64,000 nt of DNA from contig CAZEDW010000016.1 in assembly GCA_964510955.1 (NCBI GenBank), forward strand, positions 1 through 64,000. Reading direction: 5' to 3'. Shown here in pieces: positions 49,703 to 58,291 of the stretch. Source of the DNA: JAFLCM01 sp964510955. GTDB lineage: Bacteria; Planctomycetota; Phycisphaerae; Phycisphaerales; UBA1924. Made by a program: the position numbers and the translations under genes. Position 1 is the stretch's first letter. Every line of letters begins with the position of its first letter. The notes under the pieces were generated by a model, which ran no database searches, was not told the DNA's origin, and worked only from the letters and a program-made list of their open reading frames with translations.

Positions 49703-51756
49703 AGCTGATCGCCCGACTCAGCCTGCTCCAGCAGACGACCCGTTTCAAGTGGATCGCCAGCGCGGTGGTCGCCGCGCTCTGGCTGCTCGTCGTCGGCTCG
49801 CTGTGGGTGGCGGCCAACAAGCCCGGGGCAGCGCAGGCCGCGCCCACCCAACCCCAGGGCACGCCCACCGCGCCGGTGGCGGGCCCGCTGGCGAGGTTCG
49901 TGGACGCCGGGCCGGTCGCACTGATGCAGCAGGGCGCCGTCGCCGCCAAAGGCGCCATGCGCGACAGCGAGGGCACGCTCGTGGTGCTGGGGATATCCGG
50001 CCTCGCGGCAGCGGGCATGGTGTTCGTCGTGTGGCTGGGCCTGGGGCTGAGCTATCTGGCGCTGCTGGTGCTGGGCTGGGGCGTCGCCTGGCCCATGGCG
50101 GCGTGGGAGCCCACCGCGCGGATCGGGCAGATCGCCCTGGGCGTCGTGCCGCTGGCGCTGTTCTTCATGGTTCTGATGCAGTTGCTGCGTCTGGCCCTGT
50201 CGGCCCCGATCCCGGCCGTCGCCGTCGCGCGGAACGTTCTCACCGAGGCGGTGCGGATGAAGGTCAGCCTGGTCTTCATCGTGATCCTCATCCTGCTGAT
50301 GGCCGTGGTACCGGGCATGCTGAACGAGGACCAGCCGCTGCGATACCGGGTTCAGCAGTGGCTCTCGTACGGCGTGGGTTTGAGCTACGTGGTGCTGGCG
50401 ATGCTCACGCTGTTCCTCAGCGCCGCCACCGTCGCCTTCGAGCAGCGCGACCGGATCATCTGGCAGACCATGACCAAACCCGTGCCGCACTGGCAGTACG
50501 TGCTGGGCAAGTGGCTGGGCGTCATGGGGCTCAACGCCGTGCTGCTGACCGTCAGCGCCTCGGGCGTCTACCTGTTCACCGAGTACCTCAGCCACCAGCG
50601 TGCCAAGGGCGAGGTGGCCTATCTGGTGCGCGACGACGGCGCCCGGGCCGACCCGGACGATCCGATGATCCCGCGCATCCTCGAGGCCCGGGTAGAGCGG
50701 GCCAAGAAGGACTACCCCGACTTCCGCGACACCCCGGAGCGGCGCGCGATCATGCGGCGCCAGATGACCGCCGAGTTCATGAGCGAAGACCGGCGCATCC
50801 TGGAGTTCCAGGTCCTCGCCGCCCGGCGCGGCCTGCAGCCCAAGCTCCCGGAGTTTGACCCGCAGGACGTCGAGAAACTGGTCGACGAGCGCGTCAAGCA
50901 GGCCCTCGCCGACCAACCCTCGCTCAAGGACGACCGGCGCACCAGGAGCAACAAGCGTACCGAGGTGCTGCAGGAGATGATCACGTACGCGCGCACAGTC
51001 CCGCCCGGCTACAAGCAGACGTTCACCTTTGAAGGCCTGCGCGACCTCAAGAGCAGCCGCCAGAAGGGCGAGCTCACCCTCCGCTGGAAGGTCAACGCCG
51101 GCAGCAATAACCCCTCGGCGATCTACCGGGTCCTGTTCGTCATCAACGGCCAGGCCCGCGAGCTGACCACCGCCCTGAAGGTGACCAACTCCCTGTCCAT
51201 CGAGCCCGAGATCATCGACGACGACGGCAAGCTCGTGCTCGAGGTCCACAGCGACCCAAACAACGCCTTCGCCATGAACTTCCCGCCCGAGGACGGGCTC
51301 GAGCTGCTGTACCGTGTCGGCGGGTACGAGGCCAACTTCGTGCGCGTGATGCTGGCCAACTGGATCAAGCTCGGCTTCCTCGCCGCCGTCGCCATCGCCG
51401 CCGCCACGTTCCTCAACTTCCCGGTCGCCTGCATGGTGGCGCTGACGTTCCTCATGGCGGCCGAGAGCGCCAGCTTCCTGAGGGAGTCGCTGGAGTATTA
51501 CGTCAGCTACGACGAGCACACCAAGAGCTACAACTGGGGCGCCATCCTCGCCCGCGCCGTCGCCATCCCGGTATCGCTGGGGTTCAGGTCGTATTCGGAG
51601 CTCCAGCCGGCCACCAGCCTTGTCGAGGGGCGCCTGGTGAGCTGGGGGGCCGTCAGCGGGGCGCTGGCGCTGATCGGCGGATGGGCCGCCGCGGCGCTGG
51701 GCGTGGGGTGCGTCGCGTTCCGGCGGCGTGAGCTCGCTATCTACTCCGGGCACTAG
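49699..51756 (+). CDS. ABC transporter permease protein
   Basis: A 685-residue permease of the ABC-2 type. Hydrophobic helices cluster at the N-terminal part (about 15-40, 95-160, 195-260) and at the C terminus (about 555-680). Between, at about 290-530, is a large hydrophilic domain with charged segments (RVERAKKDYPDFRDTPERR), presumably on one side of the membrane. LTEAVRMKVSLVFIVILILLMAVVPGML and VAFEQRDRIIWQTMTKPVPHWQYVLGKWLGV resemble the SxxxKPx helix region of the divergent permease at 41.9-43.3 kb, so both may pair with the preceding ATPase. Confidence 0.85.
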   Translation: MKLIARLSLLQQTTRFKWIASAVVAALWLLVVGSLWVAANKPGAAQAAPTQPQGTPTAPVAGPLARFVDAGPVALMQQGAVAAKGAMRDSEGTLVVLGISGLAAAGMVFVVWLGLGLSYLALLVLGWGVAWPMAAWEPTARIGQIALGVVPLALFFMVLMQLLRLALSAPIPAVAVARNVLTEAVRMKVSLVFIVILILLMAVVPGMLNEDQPLRYRVQQWLSYGVGLSYVVLAMLTLFLSAATVAFEQRDRIIWQTMTKPVPHWQYVLGKWLGVMGLNAVLLTVSASGVYLFTEYLSHQRAKGEVAYLVRDDGARADPDDPMIPRILEARVERAKKDYPDFRDTPERRAIMRRQMTAEFMSEDRRILEFQVLAARRGLQPKLPEFDPQDVEKLVDERVKQALADQPSLKDDRRTRSNKRTEVLQEMITYARTVPPGYKQTFTFEGLRDLKSSRQKGELTLRWKVNAGSNNPSAIYRVLFVINGQARELTTALKVTNSLSIEPEIIDDDGKLVLEVHSDPNNAFAMNFPPEDGLELLYRVGGYEANFVRVMLANWIKLGFLAAVAIAAATFLNFPVACMVALTFLMAAESASFLRESLEYYVSYDEHTKSYNWGAILARAVAIPVSLGFRSYSELQPATSLVEGRLVSWGAVSGALALIGGWAAAALGVGCVAFRRRELAIYSGH

Positions 51757-51768
51757 AAGGGGGTTCCG

Positions 51769-53754
51769 ATGCGCGAACGAGGTTGGCTGATCCAGTTGGT
51801 CTGCGGGGTGCTCGCGGTGGCGTGCCTGTTCGCCTGCGGGCCGCTCAGCGTCGCCATCACCGCCGAGGCGGGTCGGGCCCAGATGGTCTACACCGATCAG
51901 GCCCAGGAGGGCGACCCGCCGGAGGTGGCCCTGGGCATCGCCATGGGGGCGTTCCGCGGGCTGTTCGTCAACTACCTGTGGCTTCGGGCCACCAAGCTGA
52001 AGGAGCAAGGCAAGTTCTACGAGGCCATCGAGCTCAGCCAGGCCATCACGCGACTGCAGCCCCGGTTCCCCCGCGTCTGGGCGTTTCACGCCTGGAACAT
52101 GTCGTACAACATCTCCGTCGCCACCAACACGTCCAGCGAGCGCTGGACGTGGGTCAAGGCCGGGATCGACCTGCTGCGCAAGGAGGCCATCCCGCGCAAC
52201 CCCAACGACGTGCTGCTGCACAAAGAGCTGGCGTGGATCTTCAACCACAAGATCCAGTCGTTCTCCGACGACGCCAACCGCTACTACAAGCGCAAGCTCG
52301 CCGAGGAGTGGACCTTCGTGCTCGGCACACCCCCGGCGCTCCCCGAGGACACCCAGCTGGCGCGCAAGCAGATGATCGAGTGGTTCAAGCCCGTGCGCGA
52401 CGCCCCGGACACGCTCGAACAGCTCTACAAGAACGAGATCGCAGACCAGAAAGCCAAGCTGCACGCCGGCGACGATGACTCGCAGCTCAAGAGCAAGACG
52501 GCCGAGCTCGTCGCCAAGCTGAAGGAGGGCAACCTCAAGCTCGACGAGGACCTGCTGCGCTTCGTCACGCTCAACTCGGTCTACAAGAGCTCGTGGTACG
52601 CCGAGCACAACATGTTCAAGCTCAACGACTCGGCCAAGAACGCCGTGGTCGACAAGCTGATGGCCGACGAGCAGTACAAGGACGCCTGGCCCCGCCTGCT
52701 GGCGTTCGTGCGCCACGACGTGCTGGTCCACGAAAAACGTATGGAGCCGGACCGCATGGTCCGCTACACCGAGAAGTACGGCCCGCTCGACTGGCGCCAC
52801 CCGTCCAGCCACGCCATCTACTGGGCCGCGCGAGGCGTCGAGGAGCAGCTCGAGCGCACCGGTGACCACAACTTCGACACGCTCAACACCGACCGCCTCG
52901 TCACCCACGCCCTCCAGGAGCTCTTCCGCTCGGGCCGGATCTTCTACGACCCGGTCATGGACTCCTACACCGCCCTGCTCGACACCAACTTCGCCGATGC
53001 CTACGGCGACGTGGTCGCCGAGCTCGCTAAGCGCGGCGGGATCGCCGAGAGCGAGAGGCGCGCCTACACCCTGTACGGCGCCGGCTACGAGAACTTCCTC
53101 CGCGACGTGATCCGCGTCTACTACCGGCGCGCCGAGTACGACAAGGCCCAGGAGTATTTCAAGAAGCTCTACAGCTGGCCGGGACTCAACCGCAACGACC
53201 CCGACGTTGAGTTCGAGCTCAAGCTCCCCCTCGACGAGTTCGTCAAGAAGCAGCTCCGCAACGACCGCATCACCGTCCCGCACGTCGCCGCCGGGGAGTG
53301 CGTCAGCTCGCTGCTGGACGCCTACTACGGCGGCCTGCTCCGCGGCGACATGAAGCGCTTCGTCTCCGGGTTCAAATACGCTCAGGCCGTGCACGAGGCC
53401 TACTTCGAGGAGCAGAACAAGCGGACCGTGGTGGACACCGAGGCCAACCGGATGGACGAGATGAGCCCGAACTTCCCCGAGGTCGCCGCCCAGACGCTTA
53501 TCAGCATGCTCGCCATGGGCGACATGGACCCCACCCAGGCCAGCCGGATCTTCGAGAAATCGCCCGCCACCATCCAGCAGATCGCCTACGACAACCTGCG
53601 GAGCATGATGCTCCAGCGCGGCATGCCCGAGTCGGCGGTCGTCCAGCTCTTCCCCGAGCCCGCGGGCATGAAGGAATACCGCCAGGCGCGGGCCGCCCTG
53701 GAGAAGGGCAGCGCCGACGAGGCGAAGAAGAAGCTTCAGGCCGAGCAGAAGTAG
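51769..53754 (+). CDS. membrane-anchored TPR-like protein of unknown function
   Basis: A 661-residue protein with an N-terminal helix (LIQLVCGVLAVACLFACGPLSVAITAEA). The rest is alpha-helical and reads like degenerate TPR units: LRATKLKEQGKFYEAIELSQAITRLQP, then FPRVWAFHAWNMSYNISVATN, RAEYDKAQEYFKKLY. Near the N terminus it has WLRATKLKEQG typical of planctomycete proteins sometimes misnamed IRE (iron-responsive element). It is 12 bases after the permease with AGGGGG upstream, so it is part of the same operon. Last gene, no terminator visible. Function unknown; a partner of the ABC/SPFH assembly is plausible. Confidence 0.7.
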   Translation: MRERGWLIQLVCGVLAVACLFACGPLSVAITAEAGRAQMVYTDQAQEGDPPEVALGIAMGAFRGLFVNYLWLRATKLKEQGKFYEAIELSQAITRLQPRFPRVWAFHAWNMSYNISVATNTSSERWTWVKAGIDLLRKEAIPRNPNDVLLHKELAWIFNHKIQSFSDDANRYYKRKLAEEWTFVLGTPPALPEDTQLARKQMIEWFKPVRDAPDTLEQLYKNEIADQKAKLHAGDDDSQLKSKTAELVAKLKEGNLKLDEDLLRFVTLNSVYKSSWYAEHNMFKLNDSAKNAVVDKLMADEQYKDAWPRLLAFVRHDVLVHEKRMEPDRMVRYTEKYGPLDWRHPSSHAIYWAARGVEEQLERTGDHNFDTLNTDRLVTHALQELFRSGRIFYDPVMDSYTALLDTNFADAYGDVVAELAKRGGIAESERRAYTLYGAGYENFLRDVIRVYYRRAEYDKAQEYFKKLYSWPGLNRNDPDVEFELKLPLDEFVKKQLRNDRITVPHVAAGECVSSLLDAYYGGLLRGDMKRFVSGFKYAQAVHEAYFEEQNKRTVVDTEANRMDEMSPNFPEVAAQTLISMLAMGDMDPTQASRIFEKSPATIQQIAYDNLRSMMLQRGMPESAVVQLFPEPAGMKEYRQARAALEKGSADEAKKKLQAEQK

Positions 53755-53781
53755 CGCCGCTGCGCCTGCGGTGGAGCCGCG

Positions 53782-55005
53782 TCACGCCCCGCCGGTCAGG
53801 CGAAGGGCTTCTTCGAGCTGCCCCCAGCGCTGCTCCAGCGTGCCGGTCAGACCGACGCTCAGGCGCACCAGCCCCGGCGTGATCCCCGCCGCCGCCAGGT
53901 CTTCGGGCCCCAGCTCGCTCGACGTGCTTTCGGACGAACAGCTCATCAGCGTGTCGAAGTACCCCAGGCTCACCGCGATGTAGCCGAACCGCGACTGGTT
54001 CTGCAGGCACTCCAGGAACCGCTCGGCGCGCTCCTGCGTGCCCATGTCCACCCCAAGGATTCCGCCCGCGCCGAACCCATCGTTCGATAGCCTTGCGAGC
54101 AGCGCATGGTCGGGGTGATCCGCCAGCCCGGGGTAGACGACGCGCAGCCCGCGCCCGTTCAGGCGGCGCGCGAACTCCAGCGCCCGGCGCGAGTGCTCGC
54201 GCATCCTCAGGGCCAGGTGCGGCAGCCTGGTGCTGATGCTGAAGGCGGTGTGCGGGTCCATGGTCGGGCCCAGCAGCATCAGCGACCCCGTGTGCAGGTC
54301 CATCAGGCTGGAGACGAACGCCGTCGGGCCCACCACCGCGCCGGCGATGATGTCGCTGGCGCCGTTCATGAACTTGGTGAGGCTGTGCACCACCACGTCG
54401 GCCCCGTGCACGATGGGCGAGACGATCATCGGCGTAAAGGTGTTGTCCACCACCAGCTTGATGTCCCGGGACTTCGCCAGCGCGCTCAGCCGCGGGATGT
54501 CCGCGACGCGCAGCGTGGGGTTGCTCATGGTCTCGGCGTAGATCACCCGCGTCCGCGGCGTGATCGCTCTCTCGACCGCCTTTGGATTGGTGATGTCGAC
54601 AAACGTGGTCTTGATCCCCGCCTTCTGCGGCAGGAAATCGTGCAGCAGCGCGAACGTGCCGCCGTACACCGTGTTGCCCGCCACCACGTGGTCGCCGGCG
54701 TTGCACAGCTGCAGGACGGCGGCGCTGATCGCGCTCATGCCGCTGGCGGTGCAGTAGCCAGCCTCGGCGCCCTCGAGCGCCGCGATCTCGCGCCCCAGCG
54801 CATAGACGGTGGGGTTGAAGTGGCGGCTGTAGAGGTAGTACCCGCCCTGGTCGGGGCCGAGGTGCCCGTGGAAGATCTCGGGCATGTCGTGGGCCTTGAG
54901 CACCGTGAAGGTGGTCGAGGCCTCGACGGACATGTTGACGCCCCCGTGCTCACCGAACTCGTGACGCATGAGGGCGAACGACTCTTCGGGGTTGAAGCGT
55001 TCCAT
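53782..55005 (-). CDS. Cys/Met-metabolism PLP-dependent enzyme (gamma-lyase type)
   Basis: A 407-residue PLP enzyme of the trans-sulfuration family (cystathionine gamma-lyase, methionine gamma-lyase, O-acetylhomoserine sulfhydrylase). The PLP-lysine is in VVHSLTKFMNGASD; other family segments are YSRHFNPTVYALGREIAALEGAE, TASGMSAISAAVLQL, YAETMSNPTLRVADI and VVDNTFTPMI. The substrate among the family cannot be fixed by eye. CGGAGA lies eight bases before the ATG at 55005. Convergent with the SPFH operon, 27 bases apart. Confidence 0.9.
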   Translation of the reverse strand: MERFNPEESFALMRHEFGEHGGVNMSVEASTTFTVLKAHDMPEIFHGHLGPDQGGYYLYSRHFNPTVYALGREIAALEGAEAGYCTASGMSAISAAVLQLCNAGDHVVAGNTVYGGTFALLHDFLPQKAGIKTTFVDITNPKAVERAITPRTRVIYAETMSNPTLRVADIPRLSALAKSRDIKLVVDNTFTPMIVSPIVHGADVVVHSLTKFMNGASDIIAGAVVGPTAFVSSLMDLHTGSLMLLGPTMDPHTAFSISTRLPHLALRMREHSRRALEFARRLNGRGLRVVYPGLADHPDHALLARLSNDGFGAGGILGVDMGTQERAERFLECLQNQSRFGYIAVSLGYFDTLMSCSSESTSSELGPEDLAAAGITPGLVRLSVGLTGTLEQRWGQLEEALRLTGGA

Positions 55006-55232
55006 GTGCGGTTCTCCGGAAACATGGACCTGTGATTCGATAAATGATAGGACGCTGCGCCCCCGGCAGAACCGGTTCACTCGAACGCGTCCAGATTCAG
55101 AAGCACGGGTCCACCCGTGCGTGGATTCACACGGGCCACGTCATCCCGGCGCCACCCGTTCGCACGCTCGGTTCACCATTGAATCACACCGCGCGCAGGC
55201 CGGCGTTGCCGCCTGAAGGACCGCGCGTCGAG

Positions 55233-56750
55233 CTACTTCCCGGATTTCTTCGTCGGCGCCTTCTTCTTCACTGCGGGCGCTGGCGCGGGTGCCGGCGTAG
55301 GCGATGGTGCCGGCGCGGCGACGCCCTTGGGCAAGGGCAGCCCAAGCAGCTTCGGCGCCGGTGTATTGGGGTATGACACGATCACGTCCTTGCACTGCAC
55401 CGCCAGCACGCCGTCACCGTTGAGGCCTACAGAGAATGCGTCGAGCAGCACGCCGTCGTCGGCCAGAAGTCGTACGTCGGCGAGTTTCTTCATGCCGGCG
55501 TCCGCGCCGCCCTTGGCGCCGGGGGCGGTCGCCGTTACACCCTGGGTTGACCCGGGGGCCGGATCGGGCTGACCGGGGCGGGTGGTGAAGAACTCGACCG
55601 CCTCGGCGATGGACTTGGCGTCGGCCTCGGCCTTGTCGGTCTTGCCGCCCGCCAGCAGCTTGTACCACTTGCCGCTCACCCGCCGGTAGCCGGTTTCCTG
55701 CTTGCCCTTTTTGACGGTCACCACGCCGACGTCGCCGGCCGAAGCGCCGCTGGCCGTCAGGTCCAGGTAGCTCCGGGCCGCGGTGGAGAGCGCCGTGATC
55801 GACGACGCGTTGACCAGGAAGACCTGCGACCCCTGCGCATCGGGCGAAGCAAAGAGCTGTGTCCCGGCGGCGTCGGCGGGGCCGCCGATGAACAGGTCGC
55901 GCCGCGCCACCGAAGACTGCACCTGACCGCTCTCGTCCACCGAGCGGATGTCACGCTCGGTGTTGATGATCATGCGCGGCGAGGCGAAGCCCATCGCCGA
56001 CGGATCGCCCCTGGGCGAATCGTCCACGAACTTCTCGATCGAGATCTTGCCGATCCCGTCGAGGAGGTTGCCCATCGCCTGGTTGCTGGTCCGCGCGTTG
56101 ATCGGGCGGCTCATGGTCCAGCGGTTTTCGGCCTTGGCGAACGCCAGTTGCTCGTCCTTGGACACCAGGGTCAGCCGGGTCAGGTCCGAGGGCGAACCGG
56201 GCATGGCCCGGTTGATCCGCCATTGACGCGGGCCCGGCTGTGTCGCCGCGGTCAGGATCGACGCGTCGGCGAGGAACGGCGTCTTGCCGTCGATGTCCAC
56301 CACCGTCTTGCCCGCCACCGGCGTGGGCGACAGCCGCACGAACCGCGACGAACCGTCCTTCATCACCAGCGTCACCAGCACCGCGTTGTCCGGCATCTTC
56401 CCCGACCGGTCGTGCGCCGGATCGGGCTTCAGGTCGGCGATGGTGCGGATCAAGTTCTGCGCCGGCGTCGGATCGATGGGCCACACGAGCGTCTCGGCGC
56501 CCGAGGACTTCACGAACACCCAGCCCCCGCCCCCCGAACCATTCGCCGACGCCTCACGCCGGACTTCGTCCTCGATCGGACCGGACTTCACCTTGAGGCC
56601 CACGACCTCGGCCGCGTTGATGGCCAGCGCTTCCTGCGTCGCCGGCGCCCCCGAGGCCGCCGAGGGACCGCTCCGCCAGTTCATGTACCAGACCAAGCCC
56701 ACGAGTCCGAGGGCGAGCACCACGGCGATTACAATGGCTCGATTCGACAT
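55233..56750 (-). CDS. DUF4340 domain-containing membrane-anchored protein
   Basis: A 505-residue protein with one N-terminal helix (AIVIAVVLALGLVGLVWYMNW) and a body of repeating beta strands like DUF4340 (NLIRTIADLKPDPAHDR, RWTMSRPINARTSNQAMGNLLDGIGKI and GKWYKLLAGGKTDKAEADAKSIAEAVEFF). DUF4340 proteins usually sit next to GldA/GldF/GldG-like ABC exporters; the C-terminal Pro/Ala/Lys-rich tail is unusual. Its orphan position, 1.5 kb past the ABC operon across an unrelated gene, suggests it still works with that system. It is 163 bases after the P-loop-less protein on the same strand. Confidence 0.75.
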   Translation of the reverse strand: MSNRAIVIAVVLALGLVGLVWYMNWRSGPSAASGAPATQEALAINAAEVVGLKVKSGPIEDEVRREASANGSGGGGWVFVKSSGAETLVWPIDPTPAQNLIRTIADLKPDPAHDRSGKMPDNAVLVTLVMKDGSSRFVRLSPTPVAGKTVVDIDGKTPFLADASILTAATQPGPRQWRINRAMPGSPSDLTRLTLVSKDEQLAFAKAENRWTMSRPINARTSNQAMGNLLDGIGKISIEKFVDDSPRGDPSAMGFASPRMIINTERDIRSVDESGQVQSSVARRDLFIGGPADAAGTQLFASPDAQGSQVFLVNASSITALSTAARSYLDLTASGASAGDVGVVTVKKGKQETGYRRVSGKWYKLLAGGKTDKAEADAKSIAEAVEFFTTRPGQPDPAPGSTQGVTATAPGAKGGADAGMKKLADVRLLADDGVLLDAFSVGLNGDGVLAVQCKDVIVSYPNTPAPKLLGLPLPKGVAAPAPSPTPAPAPAPAVKKKAPTKKSGK

Positions 56751-56913
56751 AGGGAGGAACTCTAGGTGTGCGCGCCGGCGAAGGCGACACGGGAACCACC
56801 CTGCCCGCCCAACCGACGAACCAGTGGTATCGACAGTTCCCCTCCACGGGCGACAACGAACGCGCGCCGCGAGGCAGTCCTGACCCCGGCCCCCCGGACT
56901 CCGGACTTTGGAG

Positions 56914-58272
56914 TCAGTTCAACTCAACGCAGCACCACCCCGTTTTCCCCTCCATCTCGACCCCGGCCAACAGGTGCACACGCACCTGAGAGTCCAGCAG
57001 GGGGCGGACGGTCCGCGGCGTCGCCGTGAACAGGTGCTGCGTCAGCGGCGTGCCCGAGCAGCTCCCCTGGATCGCCATCGCCAGAAGCTGAGCGTTCTTC
57101 GACGCCCAGGCGTGCGCCGCGGTGAGGCTGCGGACGGCCTCCGGATCGTCCCCGTGGCGCAGCAGGTGGACCCCGCCGCGCGCGTCGAGGGCGAACTCGA
57201 CGCTGGCGTCGTCAGGACAACGGATCGCCAGCGGTGTCATCCCGCTCAGCCGGGACGCCAGGGATGTACTGGGCGACGCCGACGGTCGCAACGGCACGGG
57301 AGCCGATGGCGGCTCAGAGGTCCGGGGGGTCGCGGGGGTGGGGGCGACGTGGGCGATGGGGGCCGTCACGGGACGGGCACTGTCCGCATGCGCGGAGGGA
57401 TGTCCCGGCACCCCCACCGTCGCGATGGCCCGCCGAATCGATTCAACCAGCGCAGCCGCGTCCATCGTGCATGCCCCACGGTAGACCGCCGCGGCGCCGG
57501 TCGGTCCCATCCTGGGGATGCTCGCCACGATCGTCACTTCGCGCTTCAGGAACATGCGGGCGGTCTGGCTCAGACGCCTGGCGATGTCCTGGGCCCGCTC
57601 ATCGTCCGAGCCCATGATCCCCATCTGCAGCCGGGCCCCACCGCGGGTAAACGACGACGACGGCACGGCCTCTGCCAGCGCCTTGATCGACTGGTAAGCG
57701 GCCACCTCGGCGGTCTGGCTGGCGGCGCACAGCAGCGTCACGCTCGCCGCCCCGGGAACTGACGCAAGCCCCGCCTCGTCCACCGCATCCGCCTGGAGGA
57801 TCAAACACCCGCCGGCGCAGACCTCAGCGACATGACGCAGCGCCCGGTCCAATCCCGAGCAAGCTTGTCGCTCGCGCTGCTCGGGTGCAAGCCCGAAAAG
57901 GTCGACCGCCACCTCGCCGCCGATCAGGCGGACCAGCGCGGCGGGGCGCCCCATCGCATCGGCCCGCGCGCGGGCGTACTGCGAGGCCCACGGGTTCGTT
58001 CGAACCGGCAGGTGACCCATGATGAGCAGATCGATCTCGGGCGCACCGGCGGCGGCCCGGGTAGGCGCCGCGGCGTTCATCGCGGGCTTCTCCGTCGCAC
58101 GGGCCATCGAACGCGGCTCACGCTCGGCCGGGGCCGGCACGTCACCCAGGAACAGGTCCGCGAGCGCGTCATACGTCGAGGCGGCGCCGAGCGAGCGCGG
58201 CTCGGCGAGGTCGGGGAAGCCGGGAACTCCCGGGGGCGTCTCTGAGAACGGGGGCGTGAGCTGCATGGTCAT
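56914..58272 (-). CDS. MinD/FlhG-like protein without a P-loop, partner of ParA-CBM48
   Basis: A 452-residue protein. A 60-residue disordered N terminus is followed by an NTPase-like part: IDLLIMGHLPVRTNPWASQYA, GCLILQADAVDEAGL, SVTLLCAASQTAEVAAYQSIKALAE, RLQMGIMGSDDERAQDIARRLSQTARMFL and EVTIVASIPRMG. The last three resemble the post-switch strands and helices of MinD/FlhG-type ParA proteins (T-x-A-YxxIKAL, VN-x-x-x-xxEA, AxxF, IP-x-D). No Walker A lysine motif is seen, so nucleotide hydrolysis is unlikely. A Pro/Ser-rich linker (about 305-345) leads to a separate C-terminal domain. It lies 19 bases after the ParA-CBM48 stop codon. Function unknown. Confidence 0.6.
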   Translation of the reverse strand: MTMQLTPPFSETPPGVPGFPDLAEPRSLGAASTYDALADLFLGDVPAPAEREPRSMARATEKPAMNAAAPTRAAAGAPEIDLLIMGHLPVRTNPWASQYARARADAMGRPAALVRLIGGEVAVDLFGLAPEQRERQACSGLDRALRHVAEVCAGGCLILQADAVDEAGLASVPGAASVTLLCAASQTAEVAAYQSIKALAEAVPSSSFTRGGARLQMGIMGSDDERAQDIARRLSQTARMFLKREVTIVASIPRMGPTGAAAVYRGACTMDAAALVESIRRAIATVGVPGHPSAHADSARPVTAPIAHVAPTPATPRTSEPPSAPVPLRPSASPSTSLASRLSGMTPLAIRCPDDASVEFALDARGGVHLLRHGDDPEAVRSLTAAHAWASKNAQLLAMAIQGSCSGTPLTQHLFTATPRTVRPLLDSQVRVHLLAGVEMEGKTGWCCVELN

Positions 58273-58291
58273 TCGCGTCGTCTCGCGTTGA

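Noticed and set aside
49414..53394. A 1326-residue open frame on the minus strand across the ABC permease and TPR-like genes.
   Set aside because: Antisense open frames are common in very GC-rich DNA; the sequence is repetitive in V, L, G and R without domains, and the plus-strand genes are well supported.
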